64,000 nt of DNA from NCBI RefSeq assembly GCF_001612965.1, contig NZ_BDBL01000002.1, positions 300,826 through 364,825 of the forward strand. The letters are read 5' to 3'. The position numbers were made by a program, and so were the translations under genes. The notes beneath the pieces were generated by a model. The model did no database searches. It worked only from the letters and a program-made list of their open reading frames with translations, and had not been told where the DNA came from. Shown here in pieces: positions 48,244 to 57,268 of this stretch. The first letter of the stretch is position 1, and each line of letters starts with the position of its first letter. This stretch comes from Nocardia kruczakiae NBRC 101016. Its GTDB lineage: Bacteria; Actinomycetota; Actinomycetes; Mycobacteriales; Mycobacteriaceae.

Positions 48244-49233
48244 ATGTACGCGGCGACGTTGGACGGTTTCGGTGGGCCCGAGGTGATCCGCTGGGCGGAG
48301 GTGCCGGATCTGCCGCCGCCCGGTCCGGGCGAGGTGGCGATCGACGTCGTGGCGGCCGGGGTCAATCGCGCGGATCTGTTGCAGCGCCAGGGTTTCTATC
48401 CGCCGCCGCCGGGCGCCAGCGACATCCTGGGCCTCGAGGTGTCGGGTGTCGTGGCCGAGGCCGGTGCGGGCGTGCGGGATCCGCGGCCGGGCGATCGGGT
48501 GTGCGCGCTGCTGTCCGGTGGCGGCTACGCCCAGCGCGTGGTCGTCGCCGCGAGTCAGGTGCTGCCGGTGCCCGAGGGGCTGGATCTGGCTGCGGCAGCG
48601 GCACTTCCGGAGGTCGCCGCCACCGTCTGGTCGAATCTGGTGATGCGGGCCGGATTGCACGCCGGGCAGCTGCTGCTCGTCCACGGCGGCGGAAGCGGAA
48701 TCGGCACCCATGCCATTCAGGTCGCGGTGAATCGCGGTGCGCGCGTCGCGGTAACCGCCGGTTCGCAGTACAAATTGGATCGCTGTGCCGAATTGGGCGC
48801 GAGCATCGGAATCAATTATCGAGAACAGGATTTCGTCGAGGTACTCGGCGAATCGGGTGGCGCCGACATCATTCTCGACAATATGGGCGCGAAATACCTG
48901 CCGCGCAACGTTTCCGCACTCGCCGAGGACGGGCAACTGTGTGTGATCGGCATGCAGGGCGGGGTGACGGGCGAACTGAATCTGGCGGAGTTGCTCGGTA
49001 AACGCGGCACCATCCACGCCACCAATCTGCGCAAGCGGCCGGCGACCGGGAAGTCGAGTAAGGCGGAGATCATCGCGGAGCTGCGGCGGCATCTGTGGCC
49101 GCTGATCGCGGAGGGCGCGGTGGTACCGGTGGTCCATGCCGAAGTCCCGGTCACGGAGGCGGCGCACGCCCACGAACTGCTGGATTCGGCCGAGACCGTC
49201 GGCAAGGTGGTGCTGCGCATCGACGAGGCGTGA
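48244..49233 (+). CDS. NAD(P)H quinone oxidoreductase (zinc-lacking MDR, PIG3 type; Rv3777-like)
   Basis: 329 residues, medium-chain dehydrogenase. No zinc-binding cysteines. Visible: VNRADLLQRQGFYPPPPGASDILGLEVSG, the NADPH loop HGGGSGIGTHAIQVA, and a C-terminal GKVVLRID. PIG3-type enzymes reduce quinones with NADPH. In M. tuberculosis the corresponding gene is Rv3777, next to the pseudo-desulfurase Rv3778c, the same order as here. The upstream MarR gene is divergent. Start ATG 48244. Confidence 0.92.
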   Translation: MYAATLDGFGGPEVIRWAEVPDLPPPGPGEVAIDVVAAGVNRADLLQRQGFYPPPPGASDILGLEVSGVVAEAGAGVRDPRPGDRVCALLSGGGYAQRVVVAASQVLPVPEGLDLAAAAALPEVAATVWSNLVMRAGLHAGQLLLVHGGGSGIGTHAIQVAVNRGARVAVTAGSQYKLDRCAELGASIGINYREQDFVEVLGESGGADIILDNMGAKYLPRNVSALAEDGQLCVIGMQGGVTGELNLAELLGKRGTIHATNLRKRPATGKSSKAEIIAELRRHLWPLIAEGAVVPVVHAEVPVTEAAHAHELLDSAETVGKVVLRIDEA

Positions 49234-49255
49234 ACGACGCGCGGACGGCAGCGAG

Positions 49256-50461
49256 CTACTTCTCCAGCGAGTTCAGCGCCCGGCCCAGCTGTTCGATCTC
49301 GAATTTCGTTGTGTAGGGCGCCAATCCGAGGGTGACGGCGCCGCCCTCGTCATTGACACCCAAGGCGTCGAGCAACCGACTGCCGCCGTGCGCGCCGCTG
49401 ACGGTGCCGATGCGGTGGTCGGCGAGTTCGGCGGAGATCTTCTCCGCCTGCATCCCCGCGATGGTGAAGCTGACCGTCGGGATGCGGGTGGAGGCGCGGC
49501 CGATGACGGTCAGATCCGGGACGGCGTCGAGCACCTCCATGAGATTCTCGAAAAGCTGGTCGTGATAGTCCTGCAGCGAGGTGATCGACACCTCCAGCCG
49601 CTCCCGGCGGCTGCCGGTGGCCTGTTCGTCCAGTCCGGCGAGGTAGTCGATGGAGGTGGTCAGCCCCGCGAGCAGCGCGTACTGATGTCCGCCGACCTCG
49701 AGCCGCTCGGCGCCCTTGGCGTAGGGGTTCAGCGACATCGAGGGGATGCGGTCCAGGAATGCCGGATCGCGGAACACCAGCGCCCCGATCTGCGGACCAC
49801 CCCAGGCCGGTGCGGAGAGCGCGACGACGTCGGCATTGAGTTCGTCGATGTCGATCAGGGCGTAGGGCGCCGCGCCGAAGCAGTCGGCGACCAGCAGTCC
49901 ACCCACCTCGTGCACCCGGTCGGCGGCGACCCGGACCGCGGGCGCGGAGCCGACGATCGGCGAGGCGGCGGTGACCGCGACCAGTCGCGCGGTCGGGCCG
50001 ATCAGTTCCTCGAACTGCCAGGCCGGCATCTCGCAGGTTTCGATCTCCACCTCGGCCCAGCGCACATGGGCGCCGTAGCGGTTGGCGATGCGCAGCCACG
50101 GCGCCACATTGGCCTCGTCGTCCAGGCGCGAGAGCACGATGCCGGTGCCGAGGCCCAGCCGTGAACTCAGCGATTCGGCCAGCCAGGCCAGCAGCACCGC
50201 CCGATCCGGACCGAGTACGACGCCTGCCGGATCGCCACCGACGAGATCGGCGACCGCCTCCCGGGCCGCGTCGAGAATCGCGCCGCTGCGGCGCGCGGCG
50301 GCATGACGATTGGTGTGCGAAAAAGCAGAGGTCCGGAAACCGGTTGATACGGCGCGCGATACCGAATCCGGGACCAGCATCCCTGCTTGGGGGTCCAGGT
50401 GGATCCAGCCGTCGCCCAGGGACGGTATCAACCCCCGAACCCTCGCGACGTCGTAAGTCAT
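49256..50461 (-). CDS. Cysteine-desulfurase-like protein without the PLP lysine (Rv3778c-like)
   Basis: 401 residues with the SufS/NifS fold. The PLP-binding loop that should read HKxxGP reads SAPAWGGPQIG, so the catalytic lysine is absent. Mycobacterial Rv3778c shows the same loss, so this is a conserved non-desulfurase family rather than a random mutation. Other conserved parts remain, such as SRLDDEANVAPWL in the first half and LGVNDEGGAVTLGLAPYTT near the end. ATG 50461 starts MTYDVARVRG; ATG 50488 is less likely. It is convergent with the oxidoreductase (22 bases). Function unknown. Confidence 0.88.
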   Translation of the reverse strand: MTYDVARVRGLIPSLGDGWIHLDPQAGMLVPDSVSRAVSTGFRTSAFSHTNRHAAARRSGAILDAAREAVADLVGGDPAGVVLGPDRAVLLAWLAESLSSRLGLGTGIVLSRLDDEANVAPWLRIANRYGAHVRWAEVEIETCEMPAWQFEELIGPTARLVAVTAASPIVGSAPAVRVAADRVHEVGGLLVADCFGAAPYALIDIDELNADVVALSAPAWGGPQIGALVFRDPAFLDRIPSMSLNPYAKGAERLEVGGHQYALLAGLTTSIDYLAGLDEQATGSRRERLEVSITSLQDYHDQLFENLMEVLDAVPDLTVIGRASTRIPTVSFTIAGMQAEKISAELADHRIGTVSGAHGGSRLLDALGVNDEGGAVTLGLAPYTTKFEIEQLGRALNSLEK

Positions 50462-50687
50462 GCTCGCCACTCTAAGGGCAGCGGGCAAGTCGGCGGAACC
50501 GTGCGCCGACCCAATGCGATATCACGCGACATGGCAACCGACTTTCACAAACCGAACCACACACGAGGCGGACAGAACCGCAACAGAATACTTCCGCCCG
50601 AAATCGGACCGCGTACCCCGTTCCGGCACCGGGCCCTCACCGGGCGATGCGTCGTTCACTTAGCGCTCGGCGCGGGAAGCAGACATC

Positions 50688-51293
50688 ATGGATGCCATGA
50701 CGCAATCGGACGGAGCACCGGATTCCATCGTGGTGATCGGACCCGAGGGGCGCCCACTGGTCATTCCGGCCGGCGCCCAGGGTGAGGCGCCGTTCGCCGG
50801 GCAGGTGGTCGGCGAAGGTGACACCGACGCCGAGGGCACGCAGACCGCCGGCGGCGAGGAATCGCTCGCCGATATGGTCGAGCAGCCGGCGAAGGTGATG
50901 CGGATCGGCACCATGATCAAGCAGCTGCTCGAGGAGGTGCGCGCGGCTCCGCTGGACGACGCCAGCCGTACCCGGCTCAAGGAGATCCACAAGACCTCGG
51001 TGCACGAGCTCGAGCAGGGACTCTCCCCGGAGTTGCGCGACGAACTCGAGCGGCTCGCGCTGCCGTTCGGCGAGGATTCCGTGCCGTCCGACGCGGAACT
51101 GCGGATCGCCCAGGCCCAGCTGGTCGGCTGGCTGGAGGGTCTGTTCCACGGTATTCAGACCGCGTTGTTCGCCCAGCAGATGGCGGCCCGCGCGCAGCTC
51201 GAGCAGATGCGGCACGCGTTGCCGCCGGGTGCGGTCGTCCCGCGCGAGGGCGGGCAGGGCGGATCGGTCACCGGAGGCGGTCAGTACCTCTGA
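50688..51293 (+). CDS. bpa: Bacterial proteasome activator (Bpa/PafE)
   Basis: 201 residues. Ring-forming ATP-independent activator that binds the 20S proteasome. The C-terminus ends in GQYL, the family's proteasome-binding motif. The middle has DMVEQPAKVMRIGTMIKQLLEEVRA and LDDASRTRLKEIHKTSVHELEQGLSPELRDEL, helices typical of Bpa; the N-terminus up to about 60 is flexible. The neighbour order (Rv3777, Rv3778c, Bpa Rv3780, then Rv3783, Rv3781 and Rv3782) parallels M. tuberculosis. Start ATG 50688, or ATG 50697. Confidence 0.93.
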   Translation: MDAMTQSDGAPDSIVVIGPEGRPLVIPAGAQGEAPFAGQVVGEGDTDAEGTQTAGGEESLADMVEQPAKVMRIGTMIKQLLEEVRAAPLDDASRTRLKEIHKTSVHELEQGLSPELRDELERLALPFGEDSVPSDAELRIAQAQLVGWLEGLFHGIQTALFAQQMAARAQLEQMRHALPPGAVVPREGGQGGSVTGGGQYL

Positions 51294-51363
51294 ACACCGC
51301 TGATCATCGGATAGTCTCGAGCCCTCACCGGCGGGGATCGGCTCTGCGCTACAGTCGTGCACT

Positions 51364-52254
51364 GTGCCAGCAGCTGCCCCTGCCGATTCGGCCACAGCCG
51401 AACGCCCGGCCGACGCCACGGTGCCCCTGATGTCGGATGCGCAAACGTTTCCGCGGGCCTTCAAAGACCTCCGCGAGGGGTTCTCTCAGCGTGAGCTGTG
51501 GCTACAGCTGGGCTGGCAGGACATCAAGCAGCGCTACCGGCGATCGGTGATCGGCCCGTTCTGGATCACCATCGCCACCGGCGTGCAGGCCGCCGCGATG
51601 GGTGTGCTCTACGCGGCGATCCTGAATCAGGATCTGTGGACGTATCTGCCGTACGTGACCGTCGGCCTGATCGTCTGGAACGTGATCAACGCCAGCATCC
51701 TCGAGGGTTCGGATGTGTTCATCGCCAACGAGGGGCTGATCAAACAGCTGCCCTCGGCCCTGAGCGTGCACGTGTATCGGCTGGTGTGGCGGCAGTTCCT
51801 GTTCTTCGCGCACAACATCGTGATCTATCTGGTCATGCTGGTGGCCTTCGGCGTCTGGGAACATCTGGACTGGAGTGTGCTGCTGGCGATTCCGGCGATC
51901 GCGCTGGTGTTCCTGAATTCCGCGTGGGTGTCGATCGTGTTCGGCATCTTCTCCACTCGGTACCGCGACATCGCCCCGATTCTGGGCAGCATGACGCTGA
52001 TGCTGTTCGTGCTGACCCCGGTCATGTGGACCACGAAGTCGCTGCACGATCAGGGCGGGGCGGTGAGCGAGCGGGCCAAGCTGGTCGAGTTGGTGCCGAC
52101 CTACCACTATCTCGAGATCGTGCGCGCCCCCCTGCTCGGCGATCCGGTGCAGGTGCGGTCGTGGCTGGTCGTCGGCGTGATCACCGTGGTCGGCTGGACG
52201 GTGGCGATCCTGGCGTTGAAGCAATACCGTTCCCGCGTGCCGTACTGGGTGTAG
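51364..52254 (+). CDS. wzm: Galactan exporter permease (Wzm, Rv3783-like)
   Basis: 296 residues, ABC-2-type permease with six membrane helices. Conserved: RELWLQLGWQDIKQRYRRSVIGPFW at the N-terminal amphipathic helix, GLIVWNVINASILEGSDVF, and a C-terminal VPYWV. Partner of the ATPase 8 bases downstream. In mycobacteria this pair (Rv3783/Rv3781) exports the lipid-linked galactan for arabinogalactan. GTG 51364. The gene order here is Wzm-Wzt-GlfT1, all overlapping or within 8 bases, so cotranscribed. Confidence 0.93.
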   Translation: MPAAAPADSATAERPADATVPLMSDAQTFPRAFKDLREGFSQRELWLQLGWQDIKQRYRRSVIGPFWITIATGVQAAAMGVLYAAILNQDLWTYLPYVTVGLIVWNVINASILEGSDVFIANEGLIKQLPSALSVHVYRLVWRQFLFFAHNIVIYLVMLVAFGVWEHLDWSVLLAIPAIALVFLNSAWVSIVFGIFSTRYRDIAPILGSMTLMLFVLTPVMWTTKSLHDQGGAVSERAKLVELVPTYHYLEIVRAPLLGDPVQVRSWLVVGVITVVGWTVAILALKQYRSRVPYWV

Positions 52255-52262
52255 AGGACGAT

Positions 52263-53069
52263 ATGACCGGAGTAAGCATCGAAACCCACCAGGCGTGGGT
52301 GGAGTTTCCCATCTTCGACGCCAAGTCACGGTCGCTGAAGAAGGCTTTCCTGGGCAAGGCCGGCGGATCCATCGGGCGCAATCAGTCCGATGTGGTCGTC
52401 GTGGAGGCCCTGCGCGACATCACGCTGTCGCTGAAGGAGGGTGACCGGGTCGGCCTGGTCGGTCACAACGGCGCCGGAAAGTCGACGCTGCTGCGGCTGC
52501 TCTCGGGTATCTACGAGCCCACCCGCGGCAGTGCGCGGGTGCGCGGCCGGGTGGCGCCGGTGTTCGACCTCGGTGTCGGCATGGATCCGGAGATCTCCGG
52601 CTACGAGAACATCATCATCCGCGGGCTGTTCCTCGGGCAGACCCGCAAGCAGATGCTGGCCAAGGTCGACGAGATCGCCGACTTCACCGAACTCGGTGAA
52701 TATCTGAACATGCCGCTGCGCACCTATTCGACCGGTATGCGGGTGCGGCTGGCGATGGGCGTGGTGACCTCGATCGATCCGGAAATCCTGCTGTTGGACG
52801 AGGGTATCGGCGCGGTCGACGCGGAATTCATGAAGAAGGCCCGCAACCGGCTGCGCGACCTGGTCGCGCGCTCCGGAATCCTGGTGTTCTGCAGCCATTC
52901 CAACGAATTCCTGGCCCAATTGTGCGACACCGCGATGTGGATCGACCACGGCACGCTGCGTATGCAGGGTGATATCGAGGATGTGGTGCGCGCCTACGAG
53001 GGCCCGGAGGCGGGCGATCACGTGAAGCAGATCCTGCGTGAGCTCGAACTCGAACGCAATCCCGCATGA
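52263..53069 (+). CDS. wzt: Galactan exporter ATPase (Wzt, Rv3781-like)
   Basis: 268 residues. Walker A GHNGAGKST, signature YSTGMRVRL, Walker B LLLDEGIGAVD with the catalytic glutamate and the polysaccharide-type EGI sequence, and H-loop FCSHS. It has no C-terminal carbohydrate-binding domain, as for mycobacterial Rv3781. ATG 52263 is 8 bases after wzm and the stop overlaps the glfT1 ATG (ATGA). The complex moves polyprenyl-pyrophosphate-linked galactan to the outer face. Confidence 0.93.
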   Translation: MTGVSIETHQAWVEFPIFDAKSRSLKKAFLGKAGGSIGRNQSDVVVVEALRDITLSLKEGDRVGLVGHNGAGKSTLLRLLSGIYEPTRGSARVRGRVAPVFDLGVGMDPEISGYENIIIRGLFLGQTRKQMLAKVDEIADFTELGEYLNMPLRTYSTGMRVRLAMGVVTSIDPEILLLDEGIGAVDAEFMKKARNRLRDLVARSGILVFCSHSNEFLAQLCDTAMWIDHGTLRMQGDIEDVVRAYEGPEAGDHVKQILRELELERNPA

Positions 53070-54097
53070 CGACGGCGGCAGAGGACACGGACATGAGCGG
53101 TCAAGCGCGGAGGCGGGAGCGCAGCGTGACCACGCAGCGCTCCGCCCATGTCCCAGAGGACAAGGACACGACCATGAGTGATCAGGCGGCCCCGTCCGCG
53201 GACAGCGGAGTGGCCCGGATCATCGCGGTGGTCGTGACCCACAAACGCCGGGAACTGCTGAGCGAATCGCTGAAGGTGCTCGCCTCGCAGACCCGCCCGA
53301 TCGACCATCTGATCGTCATCGACAACGGCAACGAGCCCGAGGTCGGCGAGATGGTGGAAGAACAGCCGATCGAATCCACCTATCTGGGTTCGGAACACAA
53401 TCTCGGTGGCGCCGGCGGTTTCGCCCTCGGCATGTTGCACGCGCTGACCATGGGCGCGGACTGGGTGTGGCTGGCCGACGACGACGGCCGTCCCGAAGGT
53501 CCGGACGTACTGGAGAAATTGCTCGATTGCGCCGGGCGCCACGGTCTTTCGGAAGTCTCGCCGGTGGTGGCCGATATCGACGATCCGGATCGGCTGGCAT
53601 TTCCGCTGCGCCGCGGCGTGGTGTGGCGGCGGCTGCGGTCCGAGCTCGGTGACGAGGATTTCCTGCCCGGCATCGCGTCGCTGTTCAACGGCGCCCTGAT
53701 CTCCGCCGAGGCGCTCGAGGTGATCGGCGTGCCCGATCTGCGACTGTTCGTGCGCGGCGACGAGGTCGAGGTGCACCGGCGGCTGGTGCGTTCGGGCCTG
53801 CCGTTCGGAACCTGTTTGCAGACGGCGTATCTGCACCCGAACGGGTCGGCGGAATTCAAGCCGATTCTGGGCGGGCGGATGCACACCCAGTATCCGGACG
53901 ATCCGGTCAAACGCTATTTCACCTACCGCAACCGTGGCTATTTGATGGCACAGCCCGGGATGCGCAAACTGCTCCCCCAGGAATGGGCGCGGTTCTCCTG
54001 GTTCTTCCTCGTACAGCAAAAAGATCCGGCCGGTCTGCGAGAATGGTTGCGGCTGCGGCGTCTGGGGCGACGCGAGCAGTTCCATAAACCCGGTTAG
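53066..54097 (+). CDS. glfT1: Galactofuranosyltransferase GlfT1
   Basis: 343 residues, GT2 family. Adds the first galactofuranose residues to the polyprenyl-linked linker of arabinogalactan, using UDP-galactofuranose. It carries VVVTHKRRELLSESLK, IDNG, NLGGAGGFALGMLHALTMGADWVWLADDDG (DDD metal-binding), LRRGVVWRR, IASLFNGAL, and the C-terminal LRLRRLGRREQF as in Rv3782. The first 36 residues of this frame are an extension; ATG 53174 (MSDQAAPS) is an alternative start that would give 307 residues, like Rv3782. Four-base overlap with wzt. Its continuation enzyme GlfT2 is at 57420. Confidence 0.95.
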   Translation: MTTAAEDTDMSGQARRRERSVTTQRSAHVPEDKDTTMSDQAAPSADSGVARIIAVVVTHKRRELLSESLKVLASQTRPIDHLIVIDNGNEPEVGEMVEEQPIESTYLGSEHNLGGAGGFALGMLHALTMGADWVWLADDDGRPEGPDVLEKLLDCAGRHGLSEVSPVVADIDDPDRLAFPLRRGVVWRRLRSELGDEDFLPGIASLFNGALISAEALEVIGVPDLRLFVRGDEVEVHRRLVRSGLPFGTCLQTAYLHPNGSAEFKPILGGRMHTQYPDDPVKRYFTYRNRGYLMAQPGMRKLLPQEWARFSWFFLVQQKDPAGLREWLRLRRLGRREQFHKPG

Positions 54098-54128
54098 ATC
54101 AGTGCTTTTGGCATGAGGAGGTACGGCT

Positions 54129-54905
54129 GTGAGCAACCCCTACGGTGGGCAGCCACCCTATGGGCAACCATTCCCACCGAACGGTGGACAGCCGTATCCG
54201 CCGGCGCAGCCGTACCCCGGAGCGCCGCAGCCCAACGGTCCCTACGGCGCGCCACCGCCGCATGGCGGTAGCGGAGCCGTTGCCGCGCCGGGACATCCGC
54301 AGCCGCACAACGTCTCCCAGCCGCATCACGCGCCGGGGTGGGGCGCGCCCCCGGCTCCGCCACGGCCCTACGGCCAGCCGCCGGCGAATCCCTATGGGGC
54401 GCAGCCCTATCCGGGTCAGCAGCCGTTCAACGGTGGGCCGGCGCCCTACGGTGCGCCCAATCCCGGTGCACCGCAGGGCCAATACGGCGCCTACGGCCCG
54501 GCGGTACAGTTCCAGCCGCAACCGGGACCGCAGGGAATCGTCGTCGACGCCTCGTACTTCCCGCTGGGATTCCTGCTCGCGCTGACCGGCCCGAAGATTC
54601 TCGTCGACGGCATGGAGGTGCCGATGGCGAAGTGGGGACAGACCCACATTCCGGTCGGCCCCGGCCAGCATCACGTACGCGTGGCGACCAAGTGGCTGTG
54701 GGATATGGGTCCGGCCGAGACGGCCGTGCCGGTCGCGGAGGGCCACAGCACCCACGTCTACTACAAGTCGCCTGCCATCGCCTTCATCAACGGCGCCATC
54801 GGGCCGGTACCGCAGGCCGCGCCCGGTGCGATCGTTTCCTACATCAGCCTCGGCGTGGTCGGGGTGTTCATCCTGCTGCAGTTGCTGATCGCCTGCACGA
54901 TCTGA
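54129..54905 (+). CDS. Pro/Gly/Tyr-rich protein with C-terminal membrane anchor
   Basis: 258 residues. Residues 1-145 are made of Pro, Gly, Tyr and Gln repeats (NPYGAQPYPGQ-like). Residues 150-230 form a domain (KILVDGMEVPMAKWGQTHIPVGPGQHHVRV) whose beta pattern recalls PEGA-type domains; this is my reading only. One membrane helix ends the protein (VVGVFILLQLLIA). GTG 54129 starts the frame, 31 bases past glfT1, so it may be in the same operon. The N-terminal composition resembles that of the DUF4190 protein at 4986. No function recognised; an envelope or protein-interaction role is a guess. Confidence 0.8.
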   Translation: MSNPYGGQPPYGQPFPPNGGQPYPPAQPYPGAPQPNGPYGAPPPHGGSGAVAAPGHPQPHNVSQPHHAPGWGAPPAPPRPYGQPPANPYGAQPYPGQQPFNGGPAPYGAPNPGAPQGQYGAYGPAVQFQPQPGPQGIVVDASYFPLGFLLALTGPKILVDGMEVPMAKWGQTHIPVGPGQHHVRVATKWLWDMGPAETAVPVAEGHSTHVYYKSPAIAFINGAIGPVPQAAPGAIVSYISLGVVGVFILLQLLIACTI

Positions 54906-54948
54906 TCGAGCGGCCCGGGACGAAGCAGGCCCGGAAAAATACGTTGCG

Positions 54949-54963
54949 GCCCGCGCGGCGGGC
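54949..54963 (+). terminator. Possible terminator after the glfT1 operon
   Basis: GCCCGC-GCG-GCGGGC hairpin followed by a T-rich stretch (GTCATTGTTT), 44 bases past the stop at 54905. Short stem, moderate support. The rest of 54964-55180 shows a second hairpin (54981-54998) but no gene. Confidence 0.45.
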
Positions 54964-55180
54964 TGTCATTGTTTATCCATCCGGTCGCGGAGGCGACCGA
55001 ACCCGAGTATCGAGACACGAGAGGGTCGAGGAGGTGGAATACGTGAACGTCGGCAGTCGGATTGTCGCGGACGGAGCCCGGTATCAGACCGAAAAGCGCT
55101 CCGCCGCACGTATTTCCACTCTCCTCCCCATGCACTGAACCCTTCGCGGGCTCGGTGCCCGACGAAGGATGTCTCTCCTC

Positions 55181-56257
55181 ATGGTCGATTACGACCGTCT
55201 CCTTCCCTACGGCTGGACCGCCGACCTCTCCGCCGAGTACGCAGGGCTGCTCGATACCGGCTGGGTCCCGGCCCGCGTGATCCGGATGGATCGCAGTGAA
55301 TGCGATGTCGCGACGCCCGACGGGCTCGCACGCGCTTCCTGTCCGCGGGCGGATACCAACATCAACGGCCTGTGTACCGGTGACTGGGTCGCCGTCGCAC
55401 CGGCCGAAACGTCCGCCGGTCCGGCGTTCACGGTACGAAAGTTGTTGCCGCGCCGCACGATTCTGCAGCGCGCGACGGTATCGGGCCGCTCCGACGCACA
55501 GGTGCTGGCCACCAATGTGGATACCGTCGCGATCTGTGTCGCCGCCGACGGTGAGATCGACCTGGGCCGCATCGAACGGATGCTGGCACTGGTCTGGGAG
55601 TCCGGTGCGCAGCCGGTCGTGGTGCTGACGAAATGCGATCTGGCGCCGGATGTTTCACTGCCCGAGGTGCGCGCAGCGGCGCCGGGTGCGGCGGTGGTGC
55701 CGGTCTCGGCGACCACCGGCGCCGGGATGGATGTGCTGCGCGCGGCGGCGGCCGGCACGGTCGCCCTGATCGGATCGTCCGGCGCCGGCAAGTCGACTCT
55801 GGCCAATGCATTGCTGGGCGAGGAGGTTTTCGCGACGGACCGGGTCCGCGCCTCGGACAAGCGAGGGCGCCACACCACGGTGCATCGGGAGTTGCGGCCG
55901 ATTTCCGGCGGCGGAACCCTGATCGACACTCCCGGTCTCCGGGCGATCGGGCTCTGGGCTGCCGAACAGGGCCTGGCCCGGACCTTCACCGATATCGAAT
56001 CGCTCGCGGCGCAATGCCGATTCTCCGACTGCGAACACCGCACCGAACCCGGATGCGCGATTCTCGCGGCCCTCGACACCGGCGAACTGCCGCAGCGACG
56101 ACTGGACAGCTACCGCAAACTGCAGCGGGAGAACGACCGGCTCGCCGCCCGCAGCGACGCGCGGTTGCGGGCCGAACGGGAGCGGGTCTGGCGCGAGATC
56201 AGCAAATCGCAGCGGCGTATGTACAAGGAACGTGATCCTCGTCGCCATCGCCGTTGA
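55181..56257 (+). CDS. rsgA: Ribosome small subunit-dependent GTPase A
   Basis: 358 residues. Circularly permuted GTPase that helps 30S subunit maturation. Order of G motifs: G4 TKCD, then G1 GSSGAGKST, then G3 DTPG, the permuted signature. An OB-fold N-terminal region precedes, and a C-terminal zinc knuckle CxxxxCxHxxxxxC is visible as CRFSDCEHRTEPGC. ATG 55181 (VDYDRLL) has GAAGG 12 bases upstream; ATG 55169 is possible but touches that site. Not an obvious member of the wall operon despite its position between glfT1 and glfT2. Confidence 0.93.
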   Translation: MVDYDRLLPYGWTADLSAEYAGLLDTGWVPARVIRMDRSECDVATPDGLARASCPRADTNINGLCTGDWVAVAPAETSAGPAFTVRKLLPRRTILQRATVSGRSDAQVLATNVDTVAICVAADGEIDLGRIERMLALVWESGAQPVVVLTKCDLAPDVSLPEVRAAAPGAAVVPVSATTGAGMDVLRAAAAGTVALIGSSGAGKSTLANALLGEEVFATDRVRASDKRGRHTTVHRELRPISGGGTLIDTPGLRAIGLWAAEQGLARTFTDIESLAAQCRFSDCEHRTEPGCAILAALDTGELPQRRLDSYRKLQRENDRLAARSDARLRAERERVWREISKSQRRMYKERDPRRHRR

Positions 56258-56259
56258 CC

Positions 56260-56281
56260 GCTATGCAACTGGTTGCATAGC
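56260..56281. promoter_or_regulatory. 22-bp perfect palindrome, candidate operator
   Basis: Arms GCTATGCAAC and GTTGCATAGC with a TG centre form a perfect 10-2-10 dyad right after rsgA and 103 bases before the SDR start. The core TGCAAC-TG-GTTGCA is a typical TetR/MarR-type operator shape. No adjacent regulator gene, so the controlling protein must be elsewhere. Confidence 0.6.
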
Positions 56282-56383
56282 TCGGTGCGGTGCCCTACTG
56301 TGCGAATCGGGTAGTTCAGCACCCCGGCTCCTTCTGATCGCCGATCATGGAGCCGGGGTGATCGCACAGATGGGAGCAGGGAT

Positions 56384-57232
56384 ATGACCGAAGCTGGTAA
56401 GCCACTGGCCGGCCGCACCATGATCATGTCGGGCGGCAGCCGCGGCATCGGCCTGGAGATCGCCAAGCGGGCCGCCGCCGACGGTGCGAACATCACGCTG
56501 ATCGCCAAGACCGATCAGCCGCATCCGAAACTTCCGGGCACGATCCACACCGCCGCCGAGGAGCTCGAGGCCGCGGGCGGCCGGGTGCACAAATTCGTCG
56601 GCGATGTGCGCGACGACGAGGGCGTCACCGAAGCCGTGCGGCAGACCGTGGAGCGGTTCGGCGGTATCGATATCGTGGTCAACAACGCCTCGGCGATCGA
56701 TCTGTCACCGACCGAGACGCTGTCGATGAAGAAATACGACCTGATGCAGGACATCAACTGCCGCGGCAGTTTCCTGCTGTCGAAAACCAGCATCCCGGCA
56801 TTGAAGGAATCGGCCGAGGCCGGGCGCAACCCGCACATCCTCACCCTGTCGCCGCCGCTGAACCTCGACCCGAAATGGGCGGGCAGTTCGCTGGGCTACA
56901 CCATCGCCAAGTACGGAATGTCGCTCACCACACTGGGTTTGGCCGAGGAACTGCGCAAGTACGGCATCGGCGTGAACTCGCTGTGGCCGCGCACCACCAT
57001 CGCCACCGCCGCGGTCCGCAACCTGCTCGGCGGTGAGGAAATGGTCCAGACCTCCCGCACCCCCGACATCTACGCCGACGCCGCCTACCTGGTCCTCACC
57101 TCCCCCGCCAAGGACACCACCGGCAACTTCTTCATCGACGACGAGGTGCTGAACGCGCACGGCGTCACCGATCTGGACAAGTATCGCGTGGTCCCCGGTG
57201 ACGGCCCGCTGACCACGGACCTGTTCCTCTAG
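56384..57232 (+). CDS. SDR oxidoreductase (HSDL2-like)
   Basis: 282 residues. Nucleotide-binding GGSRGIG, the NNASAI loop, and the active-site pattern LSPPLNL with GYTIAKYGMSLT, where Tyr and Lys are in YxxxK. This TLSPPLN...YTIAKYGM arrangement is the one found in HSDL2-type enzymes (lipid or hydroxysteroid dehydrogenase-like). Substrate unknown. A 22-bp palindrome lies upstream at 56260, so it is likely under specific control. ATG 56384. Followed by a hairpin terminator shared with glfT2. Confidence 0.9.
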   Translation: MTEAGKPLAGRTMIMSGGSRGIGLEIAKRAAADGANITLIAKTDQPHPKLPGTIHTAAEELEAAGGRVHKFVGDVRDDEGVTEAVRQTVERFGGIDIVVNNASAIDLSPTETLSMKKYDLMQDINCRGSFLLSKTSIPALKESAEAGRNPHILTLSPPLNLDPKWAGSSLGYTIAKYGMSLTTLGLAEELRKYGIGVNSLWPRTTIATAAVRNLLGGEEMVQTSRTPDIYADAAYLVLTSPAKDTTGNFFIDDEVLNAHGVTDLDKYRVVPGDGPLTTDLFL

Positions 57233-57268
57233 GCCGGTCCGCACTCTCCACAGTGGTGTTGCCACTAC

